This document shows, one piece after another, positions 1 to 7,086 of a stretch of 34,591 nt of DNA. The notes below the pieces were generated by a model, which made no database searches, was not told the DNA's origin, and was given only the letters and a program-made list of their open reading frames with translations. Each line of letters begins with the position of its first letter. Position 1 is the first letter of the stretch. Both the position numbers and the translations under genes were made by a program. This DNA comes from Phycisphaerales bacterium (lineage in GTDB: Bacteria; Planctomycetota; Phycisphaerae; Phycisphaerales; SM1A02): assembly GCA_013003065.1 (NCBI GenBank), contig JABDLI010000277.1, positions 1 to 34,591 of the forward strand, in the 5' to 3' direction.

Positions 1-897
1 CTCCTGCTGGTGCATCTGGAACCGGGTGTCGGGGTCGTTGCCCCACCAGCCGCCATAACGGGGAACGCCGCGATCCTCGGTGTGACGGGCGTGGACGAAG
101 CACCCGGCCACCGCACCGGGCCCGGCATTGAGGTACTTGTACGAGCACCAGCAGGCGAAGTCGACGTCCCAATCGTGGAGCGCCAGCTCGACGTTGCCCG
201 CGGCGTGGGCGAGATCGAAGCCGACCATGGCGCCCGCCCGGTGCCCGGCTTCGGTGATGGCGGCAAGATCGAAGACCTGCCCCGTGAAGAAGTTCACGCC
301 GCCCACGAGAACGAGCGCCAGCTCGTCGGCGTGGTCGTCGATCAACGCCAGCAGATCCTCGCGGCGAAGCGTCTGCTCTCCGGAGCGGGGTCTGGCGATC
401 AGCAGATCGCGATCGGGGTCGAGTCCGCGGGTCTGAAGATGGGTCTTTATCGCGTAGATGTCGGAGGGAAAGGCCGGCCACTCCATGAGCACGCGACGCC
501 GACGACCGGAGGGCCGGAAGAAGCTCACCATCATCAGGTGCAGGTTGACGGTGAGGCTGTTCATCATCACCACTTCGCCGGGGCGCGCGCCGACCAATCG
601 CGCGCCGGTCTCGCGAAAGACCTCGTGGTACGGATACCAGGGGGTTCGCGCGCGGAAGTGGCCCTCGACGCCGTGCCGAGCCCAGTCGTCGAGCTCCTGC
701 TCCACCGCGCCGCGAGCGGTCTTGGGCTGCAGTCCCAGCGAATTTCCGCAGAGGTAGATGACGGACGCGCCGTTCGCGTGCGTGGGAATCGAGAAGGCCT
801 CACGCCAGCGGCCCAGCGGGTCGGCCGCGTCGCGCCGGCGGGCCTCGTCCCCGCCGCCCCCCGCTGCGCCGCGGTCGACGTCGGCAGCATCGTTCAT
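1..897 (-). CDS. kynU: Kynureninase, C-terminus beyond window edge
   Basis: Kynureninase is a PLP enzyme that cleaves kynurenine or 3-hydroxykynurenine to anthranilate or 3-hydroxyanthranilate plus alanine, in the cytoplasmic tryptophan-degradation pathway. The 299 visible codons include the N-terminal Y-L-C-G-N-S-L-G-L-Q motif, the P-G-E-V-V-M-M-N-S-L-T-V-N-L block, and the PLP-lysine context C-S-Y-K-Y-L-N-A-G-P-G with the Schiff-base lysine at about K254. The Y-G-G-W-W-G-N block follows, and the frame is still open at base 1, so the last third or so is missing. The ATG at 897 has a GAGG about 8 bases upstream. It starts 10 bp after the stop of the ACMSD gene on the same strand, so the two are very probably one transcript with coupled translation. 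Family assignment is firm; the exact substrate (kynurenine or the 3-hydroxy form) is inferred from the ACMSD neighbour, which favours 3-hydroxykynurenine. Confidence 0.93.
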   Translation of the reverse strand, partial: MNDAADVDRGAAGGGGDEARRRDAADPLGRWREAFSIPTHANGASVIYLCGNSLGLQPKTARGAVEQELDDWARHGVEGHFRARTPWYPYHEVFRETGARLVGARPGEVVMMNSLTVNLHLMMVSFFRPSGRRRRVLMEWPAFPSDIYAIKTHLQTRGLDPDRDLLIARPRSGEQTLRREDLLALIDDHADELALVLVGGVNFFTGQVFDLAAITEAGHRAGAMVGFDLAHAAGNVELALHDWDVDFACWCSYKYLNAGPGAVAGCFVHARHTEDRGVPRYGGWWGNDPDTRFQMHQQE

Positions 898-907
898 GCG
901 GCGGACC

Positions 908-1981
908 TCACGCATCCGTTCTCGATGCCGGCTTCGATCCGCGGTTCGAGATCGGCGTCGGCGTCGTCCCGGCCAGATCGAGGAACTCGAGCGCCGTACC
1001 CGCCAGCAGCCGCTCGCGCGTGGCGGTGGTCAGGTCGTCCATCGACTCGATGAGCGCACCCGGCCGGTGCTCGCCGAGCGGGAAGGGGTAGTCGGAACCG
1101 AGCGCGATACGCTCGGGACCGAAGAGCCCCAGCAGGTACCGCATCGCGTCGGCATCATGGACGAGCGAGTCGACGTAGAACCGGTCGAGGTACGCGCCGG
1201 GATCGACGTCGTTGTCCACCGCGCACAGATCGGGACGCACGCGAAACCCGTGCCTGACCCGGCCGAGCGTGAACGGAAACGAGCCGCCGCCATGGGCGAA
1301 CGCGACACGCAGACGCGGCAGACGCTCGAATACGCCGCCGAAGATCATCGAGCAGATCGCGAGCGCCGACTCCGCGGGCATACCCACCAGCCACGGAAGC
1401 CAGTACTTCGGCATCCGTTCCTTCCCCATCATGTCCCACGGGTGAACGAAGACCGCGGCACCGAGCTCGGCGCACGCTTCGAAGACCGCAAAGAGCTCGG
1501 GGGCGTCGAGGTTCCAATCGTTGACGTGTGTCCCGATCTCGACACCGGCGAGACCGAGATCCCCCATCAACCGCTCCAGCTCTCGGATCGCCGCGTCGGG
1601 AGACTGCATTGGCAGCGTTCCGAGGCCCACGAACCGGCTCGGGTGATCCCGTACGATCCCGGCGATGTGATCGTTGAGGTGACGCGACAGATCGAGCGTG
1701 TCCGCGGGCTTGGCCCAGTACCCGAACATCACCGGCACCGTCGAGAGCACCTGCACGTCCACCCCCGTCTCGTCGCACTCGGACAGACGCACGCCCGGAT
1801 CCCACGCATTCGACGCGATTTCGCGGAACGCACGGCCGTCGATCATCATGCGGGCGCAACAGGGCTTGTGGTGATCGAGGTTGACCCAGCCGCCGTATCC
1901 GTACTTGGCGCGAAGATCGGGCCACGACTCGGGGAGGATGTGCGTGTGCAAGTCGATCTTGCGGACGTCGGGCGAGATCAC
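908..1981 (-). CDS. 2-amino-3-carboxymuconate-6-semialdehyde decarboxylase (ACMSD)
   Basis: This 357-residue amidohydrolase matches ACMSD, the zinc enzyme that decarboxylates ACMS to 2-aminomuconate semialdehyde. It diverts the kynurenine pathway away from quinolinate/NAD and toward complete oxidation. The metal ligands are visible: H12-x-H14 in I-D-L-H-T-H-I-L-P, H180 in F-V-H-P-W-D, H230 in A-F-A-H-G-G-G, and D297 in G-S-D-Y-P-F-P-L-G. Their spacing follows the Pseudomonas enzyme (H9, H11, H177, H228, D294). The start is a GTG at 1981 without a clear Shine-Dalgarno, so a slightly different start is possible. It lies upstream of kynU with a 10-bp gap and 63 bp downstream of the universal stress gene on the same strand. 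Genes for the preceding steps (dioxygenases, monooxygenase) are not in the window and may lie beyond the left edge. Confidence 0.92.
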   Translation of the reverse strand: MISPDVRKIDLHTHILPESWPDLRAKYGYGGWVNLDHHKPCCARMMIDGRAFREIASNAWDPGVRLSECDETGVDVQVLSTVPVMFGYWAKPADTLDLSRHLNDHIAGIVRDHPSRFVGLGTLPMQSPDAAIRELERLMGDLGLAGVEIGTHVNDWNLDAPELFAVFEACAELGAAVFVHPWDMMGKERMPKYWLPWLVGMPAESALAICSMIFGGVFERLPRLRVAFAHGGGSFPFTLGRVRHGFRVRPDLCAVDNDVDPGAYLDRFYVDSLVHDADAMRYLLGLFGPERIALGSDYPFPLGEHRPGALIESMDDLTTATRERLLAGTALEFLDLAGTTPTPISNRGSKPASRTDA

Positions 1982-2044
1982 GCGTCGCAGCGTATCAGAT
2001 GCGGAGCGGTACGGCGCGCGAACATCACGGCGGGCTCGCCGGGT

Positions 2045-3019
2045 TCAGGCCGTCCCGGACGCAGCGACCGCAGCGGCGTCGCCCGCGCGTTCCTGATGGG
2101 CGACGAGCACCGGACACGGAGCGTCGTGGAGCACCCGTTCGGCCACGCTCCCGAGGAGCAACCGGGAGAGACCGCTGCGGCCGTGCGTGCCGACCGCGAT
2201 CAAGTCGGCGTCCACCCGCCGCGCCTCCTCGCCGATCAACCCGGCCGCGTATCCCTGCCGGACGATCCGCTCGATCGCCCACTCCGACTCGGGGAGATCC
2301 CGTCCCCAGCGTTCGAGCCGCGCGCGAGCGGCGAGCTCTTCATCGGCGAGCATCTTCGAGAGCACGGCGGCATTGGCGACGACCCCGTAGTCGGCCGGCA
2401 CGTCGCACCCGTGGAGCACGACGATTCGGCTTGGCGGTGACGGCGCTGCAATCAGCGTGATGGCCGTGCGCGCCGCGATCTCGGACTCGCGTGAGAAGTC
2501 GGTCGCAACCAGGATGGTCCGGACCATCGGATCCGGCGTCTGGAAGCCGGCGGGCACGGCCAACACGGGGGCTTGCGCCGCCCGCACCAGACGATCCGCC
2601 ACTCGGCCGAGACCGGGCCGATGACCACCGATCTGCGCGCCAACGCCCACGACGAGCAGGTCGGCAGGTTGCCGGCGTTCAGCGTCCAGCACCACTCCAT
2701 CCGCGGCTCCCACCTCCGCGGTCGACCGCACCCGCAGACCACGCGCGCGGACGGACGCCTCGATTCGCGCGAGGCTCTCGGTCCCCGCGGCTTCGAGATC
2801 CAGTGTGTCCGGCGCCGTGAGCGTGTCGGCTTCGATCGCGTGAACGAGCGTCAGCTCGGCGCCATGCAAGAGCGCGAGGCGACTGGCGTACTCGACCGCG
2901 GCGGAGGCGGGGTCCGCGAAGTCGACGGCGACCATGATGACCCGAAGCGTCCCGCGCGGGGCGGGGTCGTGCGAGGCGGGGGCAGCTTCTGGCATCGCGG
3001 TCACGTCCGTGCGCTCCAA
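2045..3019 (-). CDS. Tandem universal stress protein (two UspA domains)
   Basis: A 324-residue cytoplasmic protein made of two UspA-type alpha/beta domains. The first begins near residue 26 at L-R-V-I-M-V-A-V-D-F and the second near residue 170 at R-T-I-L-V-A-T-D-F. The second domain has a full ATP-binding motif, G-T-H-G followed nine residues later by G-S, and ends in the usual C-P-V-L-V-A-H. In the first domain the matching segment is degraded (G-L-G-R where G-S/T is expected), so probably only one domain binds nucleotide. Usp proteins are associated with survival under stress and starvation. It is divergent from the histidine kinase at 3294 with a 274-bp spacer, and precedes the ACMSD gene on the same strand. 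A later start at M9 is possible. Confidence 0.9.
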   Translation of the reverse strand: MERTDVTAMPEAAPASHDPAPRGTLRVIMVAVDFADPASAAVEYASRLALLHGAELTLVHAIEADTLTAPDTLDLEAAGTESLARIEASVRARGLRVRSTAEVGAADGVVLDAERRQPADLLVVGVGAQIGGHRPGLGRVADRLVRAAQAPVLAVPAGFQTPDPMVRTILVATDFSRESEIAARTAITLIAAPSPPSRIVVLHGCDVPADYGVVANAAVLSKMLADEELAARARLERWGRDLPESEWAIERIVRQGYAAGLIGEEARRVDADLIAVGTHGRSGLSRLLLGSVAERVLHDAPCPVLVAHQERAGDAAAVAASGTA

Positions 3020-3273
3020 GCCGCCGGGGTCACGGCGGGTTCGGGAGACCCGCCGTGACGGACCGGCGATCGATCAAGGGCCGAGGGCGGTGCGCCGGCG
3101 CGGACCACCAGGGGACACCGAACCGGACAACGCCACTCCCGCCGACGCCTCGCGCCTCGGCACAAGCCATTAAGCCGTCATCGGAGGATCCCGGCCATAG
3201 GGAAGCAACCCCGGATCAACGGGGAATGCCACCCCGACGGGCCCTTGGTCCTCGATTCGGACGACTCGCCAAC

Positions 3274-3279
3274 TACAAT
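3274..3279 (+). promoter_or_regulatory. Possible -10 element (TACAAT) for the histidine kinase
   Basis: TACAAT lies 14 bases before the kinase start in the 3020-3293 divergent spacer. No convincing -35 hexamer sits 16-18 bases upstream, so this is a weak call. The rest of the 274-bp spacer shows no gene. Confidence 0.25.
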
Positions 3280-3293
3280 GATCGAGTGGCACG

Positions 3294-5714
3294 ATGGCCC
3301 CAATGAACTCCACCGATCTGACCGCGGGCGCGACGATGGCCCAGCTGCGCGCCGTGCTCGCCTCGACCCTCGATCCCGTCATCACGATCGACGCGCGGGG
3401 CCGTGTCCATTCCGCCAGTGACTCCGTGGAGCGGGTTTTCGGGTGGACGCCGACGGAGCTGGTCGGGCAGAACATCAGCATCCTGATGCCCGCCCCCCAC
3501 CAGGAACAGCACGACGACTACCTCGCCGACTACCGCAAGACGGGCACGACCAACATCCTCGGCCGCACGCGCGAGTTCGAGGGCAGACGCCGCGACGGAT
3601 CGATCTTCCCGCTGGAGCTCTCCGTGTCACGGGTGGATGTCCCGGGACAGGCCGAGCCGCTGTTCACCGGGATCATCAAGGACATCTCCGATCGCAAGCA
3701 GGGGGAAGAGGAGCTTCGGCTGCTGCGAACGCTCAGCCTCGCGATCGGGGCGGCGGAGGATCTCGAATCCGCGATGACCGTCGTGCTTCGCGAGATCTGT
3801 CACGCCACCGGATGGGAGTACGGCGAGGCCTGGCTCCCCGATCAGAGTGGCCGGCGGCTCCGCGACACACCGGTGTGGCACGCCCGTGATCGAACCCTCG
3901 AGGCATTCCAGGCGATGACCCAGGGCACGACCTTCGGCCGCGGCGAGGGGCTTCCCGGCCGCGTCTGGGTGAGCAAGGTCCCCGAGTGGCTGGACGATCT
4001 CAGCGACGACCGCGTCTTCCGCCGCGCGGCGCTCGCCAGCCGCGCCGGATTGCGGGCCGCACTCGCGGTGCCGATTCTGTCGGGGGATGAGGTCGTCGCG
4101 GTGATCGCGTTCTTCATGAGCGGCCCGGAGACGCGGCACGATCGGCTGACGGCGCTCGTCACGGCCGCGGCGGCTCCGCTGGGACCGCTCATCGAGCGGC
4201 ACCGTACGCAGTCGGCGCTCGCGGAATCGGAAGGGCGTCTCCGCGAGATGCTCACGAGCGTCGAGCTCGTCGCCGTCAGCATCGATGCAGCGGGTCTCAT
4301 CACTTTCTGCAACGACTATCTCCTGTACGTCACTGGTTTCTCACGCGCCGAGGTGCTCGGCCGGGACTGGTTCGAGCTCTTTCTGCCCGCCGAGGGTCGC
4401 GAGCGGGTGCGCGAGGTGCTCGCCGTCGCCATCGAGACCGGACACATCCAGCCGCATTTCGAGAACGAGATACTCACCAAGAGCGGTGAACGGCGACTGA
4501 TCGCGTGGAACAACACACCGTTGCGAAATCCGGGTGGCGACATCGTCGGCGCGACGGCGCTCGGGGTCGACATTACGCAGCAGCGACGGGACTCCCTGGA
4601 TATTGCGCGACACCGGGACGAGCTGGAGCGTCGGGTGAGGGAGCGAACCGCGGAGTTGGAGGCGTCCCACGAGGCGTTGCGGCAGACGGATCGGCTGGCC
4701 TCGATCGGCACGCTGGTCGCCGGGCTCGGCCACGACATGAGCAACGTGCTGCTGCCGATCCGCTGCCGGCTCGAGGCGCTCGAGGCATCGATCCTCCCGG
4801 CGTCGGCCCGCGAGCACTGCGCCGCGGTCAACGAGTCGATCGCGTACCTGCAACAGCTGACCGAGGGACTCCGGCTGCTGGCGCTCGATCCCGACGATGC
4901 GGATGCCACCGAGGCGAGCACCGACGTCGGACAGTGGTGGAAGCAGGCCGAGGCCGTGATCCGCCGTGCGACACCCGGCCACTGCGTCTTCAAGAGCGAG
5001 ATCAGCCCCGGGCTTCCGCGGGTGCAGGTGGCCGCACACCGGCTCAGCCAGGCGATCCTCAACCTCGTCGTCAACGCCGGCGAGGCCAACAACGAGGAAG
5101 GGACCATCCGCTTCTCGGCCGACCGCACGAGCGACGGCCAGCAGGTTCGTCTGTCCGTGCAGGACGACGGACCCGGGATGCCGGCGGAGGTGCGTCGTCA
5201 GGCGCTCGATCCGTTCTTCACGACGAAGAAACGCGGGCTCGGCACCGGGCTCGGGCTGTCCCTCGTCCATGGCGTGGTCAAGGCCGCGGGCGGCGCGTTG
5301 AGCATCGAAACCACGCCCGACTCCGGCACGACGGTGCGACTGGATTTTCCGATCGCGTCGGGGAATGAACCGGTGGGCCCCGCGACCACGAAACTCCGCG
5401 CGGGCATATCCCTGGAGGACCCCCGCATCGCCTCCCTCTTCCGCACCATGCTGACCGCGGCCGGGTTCGCGGTGGCCGACGGCGTCAGCGAGTGCGACTT
5501 GCTGGTCGTTGACGGCAACGGCGTCGGCACGCCCCGGCTCGATAAACACCTCGGTTCGGCGGGACGGGCCGCCATCGTGTGCGGCGATGCGCCGGCCGAC
5601 GAACGGATCATCTCACTGACGACCCCCGACGATTTCGAGCTCGTGCGGGACGCCGTCGCCAACGCGCGACGTCGCCTTGCCCAGATCGAACCAACGGCGA
5701 AGGACCTGCCATGA
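3294..5714 (+). CDS. PAS-GAF-PAS histidine kinase with degenerate C-terminal receiver
   Basis: An 806-residue soluble sensor kinase with no membrane segments. Domain order: PAS (about 16-135), GAF (141-305), PAS (310-430), a short coiled coil, a dimerisation domain with phospho-acceptor H480 in L-G-H-D-M-S-N, and an HATPase_c domain. The ATPase shows an N-box (N-L-V-V-N-A-G-E), D-D-G-P-G-M and G-L-G-T-G-L-G-L-S. The last 100 residues resemble a receiver (L-L-V-V-D-G-N-G) but lack the paired acidic residues and the conserved lysine, so it is probably not phosphorylated. The first PAS closely follows the FixL heme-PAS pattern: H73 aligns with the proximal heme histidine (BjFixL H200) and R93 with R220, while N87 and D79 replace H214 and R206. 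Many related PAS domains keep this histidine without proven heme. The stop overlaps the downstream regulator start (ATGA), so the two form an operon and a cognate pair. The start could also be M4 at 3303. Confidence 0.9.
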   Translation: MAPMNSTDLTAGATMAQLRAVLASTLDPVITIDARGRVHSASDSVERVFGWTPTELVGQNISILMPAPHQEQHDDYLADYRKTGTTNILGRTREFEGRRRDGSIFPLELSVSRVDVPGQAEPLFTGIIKDISDRKQGEEELRLLRTLSLAIGAAEDLESAMTVVLREICHATGWEYGEAWLPDQSGRRLRDTPVWHARDRTLEAFQAMTQGTTFGRGEGLPGRVWVSKVPEWLDDLSDDRVFRRAALASRAGLRAALAVPILSGDEVVAVIAFFMSGPETRHDRLTALVTAAAAPLGPLIERHRTQSALAESEGRLREMLTSVELVAVSIDAAGLITFCNDYLLYVTGFSRAEVLGRDWFELFLPAEGRERVREVLAVAIETGHIQPHFENEILTKSGERRLIAWNNTPLRNPGGDIVGATALGVDITQQRRDSLDIARHRDELERRVRERTAELEASHEALRQTDRLASIGTLVAGLGHDMSNVLLPIRCRLEALEASILPASAREHCAAVNESIAYLQQLTEGLRLLALDPDDADATEASTDVGQWWKQAEAVIRRATPGHCVFKSEISPGLPRVQVAAHRLSQAILNLVVNAGEANNEEGTIRFSADRTSDGQQVRLSVQDDGPGMPAEVRRQALDPFFTTKKRGLGTGLGLSLVHGVVKAAGGALSIETTPDSGTTVRLDFPIASGNEPVGPATTKLRAGISLEDPRIASLFRTMLTAAGFAVADGVSECDLLVVDGNGVGTPRLDKHLGSAGRAAIVCGDAPADERIISLTTPDDFELVRDAVANARRRLAQIEPTAKDLP

Positions 5715-6376
5715 AGACTCCGAAGACAATCCGCGTTCTCTGCGTCGACGATCATTCATTCCTGATCGAGGGACTGCGGGCTCGATTCGAGCTCGAAGGC
5801 GACATCGAGTGCGTCGGCGCACTCCCGGACGCCGAGCAACTCGTCCCGCGGGTGCGTGAGCTTCGTCCCGACATCGTTCTCCTCGACATCGAGATGCCCG
5901 GCCCCGACTCGTTCGAGTCCGCGGCCGATCTCAAGCGTCACGCGCCCGACGTTCGGACGATCATCCTGAGCGCGTACGTGCGAGACCACTACATCAGCGC
6001 GGCCATGAAGGCCGGCGCGTGGGGGTACTTTGCCAAGGGCGACCCGGCCCGCACGATCGTCGAAGGGATCCGCAAGGTGGCCGGCGGTGACATGGCGTTC
6101 TCCCCGGCGGTGGAGGAACGGTGCCAGCCGGCCACGCACCACGGGAGTCGCGTGACCGAGGCGCCCCGCAGCCGTCTGGATCTGCTCACCGGACGCGAGC
6201 AGGAAGTGCTTCGACTCGTCGGCCGCGGGATGACCCGCAGCGAGATCGCCAAGACGCTCTCTCGCAGCCCGAAGACGATCGACGGACATCGCGAGTCCAT
6301 CATGCAGAAGCTCGACATCCACGATCGGGGCGAGCTCGTGCGTTTCGCCATTCGCGAGGGCCTGGTCGAGGCCTGA
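5711..6376 (+). CDS. NarL/FixJ-type response regulator
   Basis: A 221-residue transcription factor with an N-terminal receiver and a C-terminal LuxR-type helix-turn-helix. Receiver landmarks are D13-D14 (metal-binding pair), D59 in V-L-L-D-I-E-M-P (phospho-acceptor), S87 and K109. The DNA-binding domain (about 155-215) carries L-T-G-R-E-Q-E-V-L and S-P-K-T-I-D-G-H, the recognition-helix region of this family. The start was chosen at 5711 because its ATG overlaps the kinase stop in the four bases ATGA, a classical translational-coupling arrangement, and the receiver fold begins only seven residues later. A longer in-frame extension upstream would overlap the kinase and adds no domain. It is almost certainly the cognate regulator of the kinase; target genes cannot be read from the sequence, but the divergent universal stress gene is an obvious candidate. 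Confidence 0.94.
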   Translation: MKTPKTIRVLCVDDHSFLIEGLRARFELEGDIECVGALPDAEQLVPRVRELRPDIVLLDIEMPGPDSFESAADLKRHAPDVRTIILSAYVRDHYISAAMKAGAWGYFAKGDPARTIVEGIRKVAGGDMAFSPAVEERCQPATHHGSRVTEAPRSRLDLLTGREQEVLRLVGRGMTRSEIAKTLSRSPKTIDGHRESIMQKLDIHDRGELVRFAIREGLVEA

Positions 6377-6418
6377 TGGTGCGAGATCACGATCCCTCGC
6401 GTTCCTTCGTGCGGCCCA

Positions 6419-6994
6419 TCAGCCCGTCCGCCGGTTGTGCCGGCCCACCGGCGTGACGGATGAAGCCTGCGGGCCCTTGAGCCCCTGCTCCTCGACGAAT
6501 CGCACCTCGTTGCCGAGTTCGATCACGTCGAAGTCGCCCACCACGCTGTTCCGGTGGAAGTACAGCTCGCGTGCGTCCGGCGTCTCGATGCGGCCCCAGC
6601 CCTCGGCCCGTTGGAGTTCGCGGACGCGGCCATAGGCGGGCGGCTCGTGGGTCTTCTCCTCCCCGCGTCGCCGCCTTGTCTGATCGTCGAGCTGACGCCG
6701 CGCCGCCGAAAACGCATCGCGGAGTGCGATGAACGGGTCGGCGTGCTTCGGGTCATCGCGATGCACGCGGTTCACCACCAGCTCGGCCCCGGGCACGTGC
6801 AGGTCGATGGTCACGTTGTACGGCTGTCCCTTGGTGTGGTGTCGCGGCGGGGCGATGATCGTCACCCGGCACCGCTGCAGTCGATCGTCGAAACGAGTGA
6901 GCTTCTCCGCTTCTTCCCAGCATGCCGCTTCCAACGCATCGGACACGGCCATGCCGCGGAACGTCACTTGTACCGGCACTTCTGAATGTGTCAC
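6419..6994 (-). CDS. Ribosome hibernation factor (HPF/RaiA) fused to cold-shock domain
   Basis: A 191-residue fusion. Residues 5-105 match the HPF/RaiA ribosome-associated fold, which binds the small subunit and silences ribosomes: Q-V-T-F-R-G-M at the start, H-V-P-G-A-E-L-V-V-N, and an amphipathic helix D-P-F-I-A-L-R-D-A-F with A-A-R-R-Q-L. A charged linker leads to a cold-shock OB-fold at 121-183, with E-G-W-G-R-I in the RNP1 position and L-Y-F-H-R-N-S-V in the RNP2 position. The start is the GTG at 6994 because AAGGAG (7000-7005) lies exactly five bases upstream; longer forms have no such signal and begin outside the domain. It converges on the response regulator with 42 bp between stops. 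It likely acts on ribosomes or mRNA under stress. HPF-CSD fusions are known in other bacteria, so the architecture is uncommon rather than new. Confidence 0.88.
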   Translation of the reverse strand: MTHSEVPVQVTFRGMAVSDALEAACWEEAEKLTRFDDRLQRCRVTIIAPPRHHTKGQPYNVTIDLHVPGAELVVNRVHRDDPKHADPFIALRDAFSAARRQLDDQTRRRRGEEKTHEPPAYGRVRELQRAEGWGRIETPDARELYFHRNSVVGDFDVIELGNEVRFVEEQGLKGPQASSVTPVGRHNRRTG

Positions 6995-7086
6995 GCATGC
7001 TCCTTGATGTGAGTCGGGTGACCATCTTGATTGTCGCCCTTCACCGCCACGCATCCAACGGAAATCCCGCCCCATTTCCGGGCAAA

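Noticed and set aside
7059-7080. 7-bp inverted repeat CGGAAAT/ATTTCCG downstream of the phosphotransferase fusion
   Set aside because: Position suits a terminator, but there is no T-run and the stem is short.
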